From Actinomadura rupiterrae (GTDB taxonomy: Bacteria > Actinomycetota > Actinomycetes > Streptosporangiales > Streptosporangiaceae): 64,000 nucleotides of DNA. Every line of letters begins with the position of its first letter. Within the stretch, counting starts at the first letter, position 1. Below are positions 24,537-31,360 of the stretch, in pieces. A model generated the notes under the pieces. It was given only the letters and a program-made list of their open reading frames with translations. It ran no database searches and was not told where the DNA came from. A program made the translations under genes and the position numbers. The stretch is taken from the NCBI RefSeq assembly GCF_024172125.1, contig NZ_JAMZEA010000008.1, forward strand, positions 1 to 64,000. Direction: 5' to 3'.

Positions 24537-25787
24537 TCAGAACCAGGTCCGGACGAGGTCGACCACGGCGGGATCGTCATCGCCGACGGACGAGACGACC
24601 GGGATGAGCTGCCATTTGTCCATCGCCGTGCACGGGTGCGAGAGCCCGAACCGGACGATGTCGCCGACCTCGACGTCCGCGTCGCGGAGGAACGCGTGCT
24701 GGTCGGCGAGCGCGCTCACGTACGCGTGCTCGACCGGTTCGGTTCCGCGTCCGCGGACGAGCTGCGGGACCGGCAGGCCCTCGTCGAACGGCAGGTCGCG
24801 CTTGCCGGTGTCGACGAGCGCGAGGCCGCGCTCGGGGCGGGAGACGACGCGTCCCCAGCCGTGCATCGCCGACCGGAACGCTTCGCCTTCGGCGCGGGCG
24901 AGCGGCGAGACGCCCCGGTAGAAGCCGTCGTCGTGGATCAGGTACGCGCCGGAGCGCAGGATCACACGCGCGGACGGCAGGCCGCCCAGCACGTCCACGA
25001 CCTGGTCGAAGTAGGCGCTGCCGCCCACGGTGACGATCGGCGCGTCCACCTCGAACGCGAGGCGTGCGTACAGCTCGGCGACGCGGTGCAGGTAGCCGTC
25101 CACGATGTCGAGCGATGCGTCGGTCGCGTCGTGGACGAACGCGGCCTCGTATCCGGCGACGCCGGCGAGCCGCAGCGTCGGCGCGGACCGGATGGCCTCC
25201 GCTACGGCGTCGGCCTCTTCGAGCGTGCGCGCTCCGGTGCGTCCGCCGGGTCCGCCGAGTTCGACGCAGACGTCCACCGGACGGGACGCGCCCGCCTCGC
25301 GCAGCGCGGCGTCCATCAGCGAGACGGTCCGCACGGAGTCGGCCCACGACACGAACTCGAAATCCGGATCGCGGTCGAGTTCGGAAGCGAGCCACGCGAG
25401 CCCGGCGGGGTCGATGAGCGAGTTCGCGAGCATCAGCCGCCGCACGCCGAACGCGCGCCCGACGCGCAGCTGCGGGAGGTTCGCGAGCGTGATGCCCCAC
25501 GCGCCGGCGTCGAGCTGCCGCTGCCAGAGCCGCGGCGCCATCGTCGTCTTGCCGTGCGGCGCGAGCCCGACACCCGCCTTCGCCGTCCAGCCGGCCATCA
25601 GCGCGAGGTTGTGGTCGAGCGCGGCGGCATCGAGCGTCAGCAGCGGGGTACCCAGGTCGCTGAGAACGGGTCCGGACGCGAGGAACTCGCCGACCGTGCG
25701 GCCGTGCGCGGCCGCGGGGACCGCCTGGAATCGCCAGTCGAGTCGCTCGCCGCGGAGCGCCGCCACCGCTTCGGCGTCGATTGCCAC
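24537..25787 (-). CDS. D-threonine-aldolase-fold PLP lyase (D-glucosaminate dehydratase or D-serine deaminase-like)
   Basis: 416 aa from GTG 25787, with AGGAGG eight bases before it; the earlier GTG at 25796 overlaps that ribosome site and is unlikely. Fold-type III (alanine-racemase-like barrel) PLP enzyme: LGTPLLTLDAAALDHNL, then APHGKTTMAPRLW with the PLP Lys K80. Near the C-terminus GLSHPCTAMDKW holds the His/Cys metal pair of D-threonine aldolases and D-serine dehydratases. Family members cleave or deaminate D-hydroxyamino acids. As I recall, D-glucosaminate dehydratase of Pseudomonas fluorescens is also placed here. With KDG kinase opposite, formation of 2-keto-3-deoxygluconate plus ammonia is the favoured reading. 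Confidence 0.85.
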   Translation of the reverse strand: MAIDAEAVAALRGERLDWRFQAVPAAAHGRTVGEFLASGPVLSDLGTPLLTLDAAALDHNLALMAGWTAKAGVGLAPHGKTTMAPRLWQRQLDAGAWGITLANLPQLRVGRAFGVRRLMLANSLIDPAGLAWLASELDRDPDFEFVSWADSVRTVSLMDAALREAGASRPVDVCVELGGPGGRTGARTLEEADAVAEAIRSAPTLRLAGVAGYEAAFVHDATDASLDIVDGYLHRVAELYARLAFEVDAPIVTVGGSAYFDQVVDVLGGLPSARVILRSGAYLIHDDGFYRGVSPLARAEGEAFRSAMHGWGRVVSRPERGLALVDTGKRDLPFDEGLPVPQLVRGRGTEPVEHAYVSALADQHAFLRDADVEVGDIVRFGLSHPCTAMDKWQLIPVVSSVGDDDPAVVDLVRTWF

Positions 25788-25814
25788 CGCTTCCACCTCC
25801 TATGTTGCGCACCT

Positions 25815-25830
25815 TGCAATGCTCATTGCA
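25815..25830 (+). promoter_or_regulatory. IclR-type operator in the divergent catabolic promoter region
   Basis: TGCAAT-GCTC-ATTGCA, perfect 6-bp arms, in the middle of the 126-bp spacer between the lyase and kinase genes. TTGCA recurs nearby. It is the only strong palindrome here and the IclR regulator is encoded in the rightward operon, so it is the obvious candidate site. Confidence 0.6.
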
Positions 25831-25913
25831 CGATGTGTTCTGCCGGTTGTAGCATCGCCGTCACGAGCAGGTCAACGGCGACAGCCGGATCGTCGGCCAC
25901 GGGGAGCGGCAGA

Positions 25914-26927
25914 GTGATTGAGCGGCAGTCTCCGGCGGCGGGCGCGGAGCCGGTGGCGGGAACCGGGCCGGTGGCGTGCGTCGGCGAGGCGATGGCGGCC
26001 TTCTTGCCCGACCGGCCCGGGCCGCTGGAGCACGTCGAGACGTTCCGGCACGCGATCGGCGGCGCGGAGGCGAACGTCGCGCGCGGGCTCGCCGCGCTCG
26101 GCGTCCCCGCCGCCTGGGTCGGACGCGTCGGAGCCGACGGTTTCGGCCGCCGCATCGTCGCCGAGCTGGCCGCGTCCAGCGTGGACACCTCGGGCGTCGT
26201 CACCGACCCGGACCGTCCGACCGGCCTCTTCGTCAAGGAGGCGGGCCCGGACGGCAGCGTTCTGCACTACTACCGCGACGGTTCGGCCGGTTCGGCGCTC
26301 TCGCCCGAGATGATGGACGTCCGCGTGCTGCGCGACGCGCCGCTCGTCCACCTCTCCGGCATCACGCCCGCGCTGTCGGAAGGCGCGCACAAGCTCGTCG
26401 CCGAGCTGCTGCAACGACGCGTCCCGGGCCGCCTGACCAGCTTCGATCTGAACCACCGTCCGGCGCTCTGGCCGCCGGGCACCGACGCCGCCGCGACGCT
26501 CGTCCCGCTGCTGGACGCCGCCGACATCGTCCTGCTCGGCGCGGACGAGGCCGAACGCGTCCTCGGCACGGGCGACCCCGAACGGCTCCGCGCGCTGCTC
26601 CCCGGACCGGACGTCATCGTCGTCAAGGACGACAAGCACCGCGCCACCGCCGTCACCCGCGACGCACTCGCAACCGAGGTCGCGTTGCGCGTCGAGGTCG
26701 TCGAGCCGGTGGGGGCGGGGGACGCGTTCGCCGCCGGGTTCCTGGCCGGTACGCTGCGCGGGCTCGACCCGCGCGGGCGGCTGCGGCTCGGCCACCTGGC
26801 CGCCGCGGGCGCGCTGGTCGTGCACGGCGACCACGGACCGCCGCCCCCGCCCGACCGGATCGCCGCGCTGCTCGCCGCGTCCCCGGCGGAGTGGGCGGCC
26901 ACCACCATCACCCGGGGGATCGGATGA
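25914..26927 (+). CDS. kdgK: 2-keto-3-deoxygluconate (KDG) kinase, PfkB family
   Basis: 337 aa, GTG start with GGGGAG seven bases upstream. PfkB features: ACVGEAMAAFLPD, GGAEANVARGLAALG, WVGRVGADGFGRRIV and C-terminal VEPVGAGDAFAAGFLAG with the catalytic Asp. Blocks characteristic of KDG kinases are VLHYYRDGSAGSALSPEM and LVHLSGITPALSEGAH; tyrosine and arginine from the former bind the keto-acid in known structures. It would phosphorylate KDG to KDPG for Entner-Doudoroff aldol cleavage; no KDPG aldolase is in this window. Its stop overlaps the iclR start. Confidence 0.92.
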   Translation: MIERQSPAAGAEPVAGTGPVACVGEAMAAFLPDRPGPLEHVETFRHAIGGAEANVARGLAALGVPAAWVGRVGADGFGRRIVAELAASSVDTSGVVTDPDRPTGLFVKEAGPDGSVLHYYRDGSAGSALSPEMMDVRVLRDAPLVHLSGITPALSEGAHKLVAELLQRRVPGRLTSFDLNHRPALWPPGTDAAATLVPLLDAADIVLLGADEAERVLGTGDPERLRALLPGPDVIVVKDDKHRATAVTRDALATEVALRVEVVEPVGAGDAFAAGFLAGTLRGLDPRGRLRLGHLAAAGALVVHGDHGPPPPPDRIAALLAASPAEWAATTITRGIG

Positions 26928-27694
26928 GCCAGAGCCTCGCGCGCGGGCTGCACCTGCTGCGCGGCCTCGCGGACGGCCCGCGCTCGCTGGACGACCTCGC
27001 GGCCGAGCTCGGCGTGCACAAGACGACCGTGCTGCGGCTGCTGCGCGTCCTGGAGGACGACCGGTTCGTGCATCGCGACGGCGAGCACCGCTTCCACCTC
27101 GGCTCGCGGCTGTTCGAGCTGTCGGCGGCGGCGCTCGACCAGCGCGGCGTGCGGCGCGTCGCGGCCCCGCACCTCGCGCGGCTGAACGACCGCACCGGGC
27201 AGACCGTCCACCTCGGCGTGTACGAGGGCGGCGAGGTCGTCTACCTGGACAAGTACGACTCCCGGCACGCGGTCCGGATGTACTCGCGGGTCGGCCTGCC
27301 GATGCCGCTGCACGCCACCGCGATCGCGAAGGTGCTGCTCGCCGACCTGCCGGACGCGCGCCGCCGCGCGGTCGCCGCGGCCATCGAGTACACCGCGTTC
27401 ACGCCGAACACCATCACCGGCCCGGACGCGCTGCTCGCCGAGCTGGACCGCGTCGCGGCGCGCGGCTACGCCGTGGACGACGCGGAGCACGAGACGTTCA
27501 TCCGCTGCGTCGCGGCGCCCGTCCGGGACGCGTCCGGGCAGGTCGTCGCGGCGGCGTCGGTCTCGGTGCCCGACCTCGCGCCGGTCGCGCCCGAGCGCGT
27601 CACCGACCTGCTGCCCGACCTGCTGGAGACGGCCACCGCCATCTCCGCCGACTTCGGCCACCGGCCCCGAGAGAAGGGAAACCAGCAAGCATGA
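26924..27694 (+). CDS. IclR-family transcriptional regulator
   Basis: 256 aa. N-terminal winged HTH: SLARGLHLLRGLADGPRSLDDLAAELGVHKTTVLRLLRVLEDDRFVHRDG (about 3-55). The effector domain contains GQTVHLGVYEGGEVVYLDKYDS, MPLHATAIAKVLLADL and VDDAEHETFIRCVAAPVRD. Overlaps kdgK and ridA by ATGA at both ends. It most likely senses a sugar-acid intermediate and represses both arms of the divergon through the central palindrome. Confidence 0.94.
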   Translation: MSQSLARGLHLLRGLADGPRSLDDLAAELGVHKTTVLRLLRVLEDDRFVHRDGEHRFHLGSRLFELSAAALDQRGVRRVAAPHLARLNDRTGQTVHLGVYEGGEVVYLDKYDSRHAVRMYSRVGLPMPLHATAIAKVLLADLPDARRRAVAAAIEYTAFTPNTITGPDALLAELDRVAARGYAVDDAEHETFIRCVAAPVRDASGQVVAAASVSVPDLAPVAPERVTDLLPDLLETATAISADFGHRPREKGNQQA

Positions 27695-28095
27695 CCGCCA
27701 AGACCGAGGTCCGTTCCGACGGCGCGCCCGCGCCCGCGTGGGTGTTCTCGCAGGGCGTCCGCAAGGGCCCGCTGCTCCAGGTCTCCGGGCAGGGCCCGCA
27801 GGACCCGGAGACCGGCGCGTACCTGCACCACGGCGACGTGAAGGCGCAGACCACGCGCGTGCTGGAGAACGTCCGCGCGATCCTGGAGGCGGGCGGCGCG
27901 TCGGTCGAGGACGTGATGATGTTCCGCGTCTACCTCACCAAGCGCGAGGACTTCGCCGCGATGAACGAGGCGTACGGCGAGTTCGTGAAGAAGTACTCCG
28001 GCGACACGCCGCTCCCCTGCCGAACCACGGTGTTCGTGGAGCTGCCGCACGAGGACATGCTCGTCGAGATCGACGCGCTCGCCTGCGTCCTCTGA
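27691..28095 (+). CDS. ridA: RidA-family enamine/imine deaminase
   Basis: 134 aa. Core motifs: GPLLQVSGQGPQDPETG, VLENVRAILEAGGASVEDVMMFRVYLT and LPCRTTVFVELPHEDMLVEIDALA. The conserved Arg (in CRTTV) and Glu of active RidA proteins are present. RidA hydrolyses reactive enamines released by PLP-dependent dehydratases, which fits the DTA-fold lyase encoded in the same divergon. Coupled to iclR by ATGA. Confidence 0.94.
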   Translation: MTAKTEVRSDGAPAPAWVFSQGVRKGPLLQVSGQGPQDPETGAYLHHGDVKAQTTRVLENVRAILEAGGASVEDVMMFRVYLTKREDFAAMNEAYGEFVKKYSGDTPLPCRTTVFVELPHEDMLVEIDALACVL

Positions 28096-28104
28096 CCGAC
28101 CCGC

Positions 28105-28884
28105 TCAGGAGTAGTCGCGGCCGTCGCCGAAGTGCCCGGCCGCGACCAGTTCGAGCATGAGCAGGGCGGATGCCGCTTCGACGGCCAGCAGCGCGATCAG
28201 CACGAGCAGCTGCGCGGCGCCCGCCTGCACCGGGCTGGCGCCGCCGAGCAGGACGCCGACGAACGCGCCCGGCAGCGTGACCAGCCCGACCGTCCGGGTC
28301 TGGTCGATCGCCGGGACGAGCGCGAGCGCCGCCGCCGGACGGCACACCTCCAGCGCCGCGTCCCGCTCCGGCAGCCCGAGCGCGAGCCCGCCCTCGTACT
28401 CGCCGCGCCGCAGCCGCAGGTCGTCCAGCGCGCGGCGGCCGGTGAGCGCGGTCGCGGTCATCGCGCCGCCGATCAGGATGCCCGCGATCGGCAGCACCGC
28501 GACCGGACGCAGCGGGACGAGCCGCGTCGCGAGCATCAGCACCAGCGCGGGAACGGCGCCCGCGCCGATCGCGAGCGCCGTCCAGCCGGCCGCGCGCACC
28601 GAGGCCCGCAGCGTCCGGACGGTCCGTCCGACGACGCGGCGCGCGGCGGTGAACGCGGCGACCGTCAGCATCGCGGCGATGAAGCAGCCGGTCAGCGCGC
28701 CGCTGCGCAGCACCCCGGCGATGAGCAGCGACACGGCCGACAGCTGCACGACGGCGCGCAGCGCGGCGGTCGCCATGTCGCGCGACAGACCGAGCCCGCC
28801 GAACCGGACGAGCACGACCGCGAGGACCGCGAACGCGGCGAGGACGAGCCCGAGCAGCGGCCCGACGGACGGCGTTCCGGTCAT
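28105..28884 (-). CDS. FetB/YbbM-family (UPF0014) ABC transporter permease
   Basis: 259 aa with about seven hydrophobic helices. The UPF0014 signature is plain: PAAALALVPAIDQTRTVGLVTLPGAFVGVLLGGASPVQAGAAQ near residues 180-222, and earlier VVQLSAVSLLIAGVL. In E. coli FetB pairs with the ATPase FetA in iron export. No ATPase gene is next to this one, so it either borrows an ATPase encoded elsewhere or has another role. Convergent with ridA (9-bp gap). Confidence 0.88.
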   Translation of the reverse strand: MTGTPSVGPLLGLVLAAFAVLAVVLVRFGGLGLSRDMATAALRAVVQLSAVSLLIAGVLRSGALTGCFIAAMLTVAAFTAARRVVGRTVRTLRASVRAAGWTALAIGAGAVPALVLMLATRLVPLRPVAVLPIAGILIGGAMTATALTGRRALDDLRLRRGEYEGGLALGLPERDAALEVCRPAAALALVPAIDQTRTVGLVTLPGAFVGVLLGGASPVQAGAAQLLVLIALLAVEAASALLMLELVAAGHFGDGRDYS

Positions 28885-28958
28885 TGATGAGCGACCAGCT
28901 TCATTTCAACCGATTGTGACCTGATTCCGGCACCTCGGCGTGCGGAAACCCCGCTAAC

Positions 28959-29813
28959 GTGGGGCATGTGGCGGATACGGGGACCAGCGGACCGACCAGG
29001 CGAACCGCGCTCACCCTGATGGGTGTCGCCGGGCTCGCCGTGCTCGGCGCCGACGGCGCGCTGCACGGGAAGGCCCGGGCCGCGCACGTCCACCAGGCGG
29101 CGAACACCGGGCACCCGGCGCAGCAGCTCAAGCCTACGCCGACGCCCACGCCCACCCCGACCCCCACGCCGCGTCCCGCGTCCTGGACGCAGGAGCGCCT
29201 CACCCTGGTCAAGGCGCCCATCCGGGACATCTTCAAGGACGTCAGCCCGCCCGCGCCGCCGAACTCGATCGCGCTGACCATCGACGACGGCCCGCATCCG
29301 GAGTGGACGCCGCAGGTGCTCGACCTGCTCGCCGAGCACCAGGTGCACGCGACGTTCTTCCAGATCGGCGAGCAGATCCAGGAGTGGCCGAAGCTGACCC
29401 GGCGGGTCGTCGAGGCCGGGCACCAGATCTGCAACCACACCCAGACGCACCCGATCCCGTTCGACCGGCTGTCCGGCAAGCGCCTCCGCAAGGAGGTGCT
29501 GGAGCCGTACAAGCGGGTCGCGGACGTCACGGGCGTCGTCCCGACGCTGTTCCGCGCGCCCGGCGGCGCGTGGTCCAAGGAGAACCTGGAGCTGGTCGCC
29601 GAGCACGGCATGCTGCCCGTGGACTGGGCCGTCGACCCGACCGACTGGTCCCGTCCGGGTGTCGGCCACATCCGCCGGACGATGCTGTCGGCGAAGGCCG
29701 GGAACGTTCTGCTCTGCCATGACGGCGGAGGCGACCGCTCCCAGACGGTCGCCTCGCTCCGCTACGTCATCCCCCGCTTGAAGGCGCGCGGCCTGAACTT
29801 CGTCGCGCTCTGA
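28959..29813 (+). CDS. Secreted polysaccharide deacetylase (NodB domain)
   Basis: 284 aa, GTG start (28959; a second in-frame GTG at 28968 is equally possible). A twin-arginine-like signal, TRRTALTLMGVAGLAVLG, precedes a Thr-Pro repeat linker (PTPTPTPTPTPTPRP) that could span the cell wall. NodB motifs: MT1 LTIDDGPH (catalytic Asp pair), MT2 NHTQTH (metal His), MT3 FRAPGGAWS, MT4 VDWAVDPTDW, MT5 LLCHDGGGD. It would de-N-acetylate peptidoglycan or another surface glycan. Start choice affects only three residues. Confidence 0.92.
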   Translation: MGHVADTGTSGPTRRTALTLMGVAGLAVLGADGALHGKARAAHVHQAANTGHPAQQLKPTPTPTPTPTPTPRPASWTQERLTLVKAPIRDIFKDVSPPAPPNSIALTIDDGPHPEWTPQVLDLLAEHQVHATFFQIGEQIQEWPKLTRRVVEAGHQICNHTQTHPIPFDRLSGKRLRKEVLEPYKRVADVTGVVPTLFRAPGGAWSKENLELVAEHGMLPVDWAVDPTDWSRPGVGHIRRTMLSAKAGNVLLCHDGGGDRSQTVASLRYVIPRLKARGLNFVAL

Positions 29814-29816
29814 CCG

Positions 29817-31199
29817 TCAGGTCCGCTTCGACGGGTAGAGCGCTGCGGGGACGAGCGTCAGTGCCGATAGCGCGAGCGCCCATCCGAACGCGCCGCTGAA
29901 GGCGTCCGATGCCGGGTGGTGTGCGAGCGCGTCCTGAAGGACCAGCGCGAGGACGGCCGTCCCGAGCGAGCCGCCGACGCGGTTGACGGTGTTGACCGCT
30001 CCGGCCGCGCGCTGCACCTGGTCGCGCGGCACGCTCGCGTAGATGGCGCGCATGCCCGGCGTCATCGCGATACCGAGTCCGACGCCGCGCAGGGTCAGCG
30101 CCGCCATGAGCAGCCAGGTCGGCGGCCCCGCGAGGACGAACGGGACCGTCCCGGCCAGCGTCAGCGCGATGCCCAGCAGGATGAGCGGGCGCGGCGCCAC
30201 GCGATCGGCGAGCCGTCCGGACAGGAACGACGCGGCGGCCGTGCCGAGCGCCTGCGGCGTCAGCAGCAACCCCGCCTCCAGCACGCCCGCATGCCGGGCG
30301 CTCTGGAAGTACAGCGGAAGCAGCAGCATCGAGCTGTACAGCGTCGCGCCTTGCAGGAACGAGTTTCCCGACGCGACCGCGAACCCGCGCCGCGCGAACA
30401 GCCGCAGGTCGATGAGCGGAGTCCGGGACGTCCGCAGCGCGTGCACGGCGTACCCGCCGACCAGCGCCACGCCCGCGCCCATCGCAAGCCAGGACGACTC
30501 GGACAGCCCGTAGACCAGCGCCGCGAGCCCCGGCGACAGCAGCGCGAGCCCGAGGACGTCCAGCCGCGTCCGCCCCGGCCCGCGCTCGTCGCGCGGCAGG
30601 AAGCGCGCCGCGAGCACGGCGGTCAGGATGCCGATCGGCACGTTCACCAGGAACATCCAGCGCCAGTCGAGATGCCGCAGCAGGACGCCGCCGAGCACCG
30701 GCCCGAGCACCGGCGCGAACGTGAGCGGCAGCAGCGTGAGCGACAGGACGCGGCCGAGGCGCTCCGGCCCGGCCGCGCGGACGAGGGTGGCCTGCCCGAT
30801 CGGCTGGATCATGCCGCCGCCGATCCCCTGCACGACGCGGAACGCGATCAGCGCGGGCATCGACCAGGCCAGCCCGCACAGCGCGGACCCGAGCGTGAAC
30901 AGCGCGACCGAGCCGATCCACATCCGGCGCGCCCCGAACCGCTCGGCGGCCCAGCCCGACAGCGGCATCACCATCGAGAGCGCGAGCAGGTACCCGGCGG
31001 ACACCCACTGCACGGTGGTGAGCGACCCGTGCAGGTCGCGGGAGACGGCGGCGATCCCGACACCGACGATCGTGGTGTCGAGCAGCGCCAGCACCGGCCC
31101 GAGGACCAGCACGAACGCGGCCCGCAGCAGCGGCCCGTCCAGGCGGGCGGCGTGCTGGCGGCGCTCCGCGCCGGGACGTGTGGCGGCGACAGCGGTCAT
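29817..31199 (-). CDS. MFS multidrug exporter, DHA2 (EmrB/QacA) family
   Basis: 460 aa with about 14 hydrophobic helices. LALLDTTIVGVGIAAVSRDLHGSLTTVQWVSAGYLLALSMVMPLSGWAAERFG is the classic DHA2 N-terminus with motif D1; FRVVQGIGGGMIQPIGQATLVRAAGPERLGR contains motif B, and FAPVLGPVLGGVLLRHLDWRWMFLVNVPIG is motif C plus its continuation. A proton-driven drug exporter. Convergent to the deacetylase with a 3-bp gap. An AT-rich palindrome just before the start suggests repression by a MarR/TetR-type factor not encoded here. Confidence 0.93.
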   Translation of the reverse strand: MTAVAATRPGAERRQHAARLDGPLLRAAFVLVLGPVLALLDTTIVGVGIAAVSRDLHGSLTTVQWVSAGYLLALSMVMPLSGWAAERFGARRMWIGSVALFTLGSALCGLAWSMPALIAFRVVQGIGGGMIQPIGQATLVRAAGPERLGRVLSLTLLPLTFAPVLGPVLGGVLLRHLDWRWMFLVNVPIGILTAVLAARFLPRDERGPGRTRLDVLGLALLSPGLAALVYGLSESSWLAMGAGVALVGGYAVHALRTSRTPLIDLRLFARRGFAVASGNSFLQGATLYSSMLLLPLYFQSARHAGVLEAGLLLTPQALGTAAASFLSGRLADRVAPRPLILLGIALTLAGTVPFVLAGPPTWLLMAALTLRGVGLGIAMTPGMRAIYASVPRDQVQRAAGAVNTVNRVGGSLGTAVLALVLQDALAHHPASDAFSGAFGWALALSALTLVPAALYPSKRT

Positions 31200-31210
31200 C
31201 GGACCTCCTT

Positions 31211-31233
31211 GATTAGGTTGGGACTAAATTTAG
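31211..31233 (-). promoter_or_regulatory. AT-rich operator upstream of the DHA2 exporter
   Basis: Contains the perfect palindrome CTAAATTTAG (31224-31233) next to a second related half-site pair (ATTAG-N7-CTAAA, about 31212-31228), 12-34 bases before the exporter start. Such sites are typical for MarR/TetR repressors of drug pumps; the regulator is unknown. Confidence 0.6.
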
Positions 31234-31276
31234 GATGCACACACTCAACCGGTCAAGAGAAAAGTAGGTCCGACAT

Positions 31277-31310
31277 AAAAAAGCCCCCGCCCGCCGAAGC
31301 GGACGAGGGC
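31277..31310 (-). terminator. Intrinsic terminator downstream of the MMPL gene
   Basis: On the minus strand GCCCTCGTCCGC (31299-31310) pairs with GCGGGCGGGGGC (31283-31294) across a 4-nt loop with two G-T pairs, followed directly by six T residues (31277-31282). It is the only textbook T-tract terminator in the window. Confidence 0.88.
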
Positions 31311-31324
31311 CTCCACACCCACAG

Positions 31325-31360
31325 GGTCAGCGGGTGAGTACGCGGTCAGCGGGTGAGTAC
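31325..31360 (-). repeat. 19-bp-period tandem copy of the MMPL gene 3' end
   Basis: GTACTCACCCGCTGACC (minus strand) occurs exactly twice, at 31344-31360 and 31325-31341. The first copy holds the last codons and TGA stop of the MMPL gene; the second repeats them beyond the stop. Confidence 0.9.
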
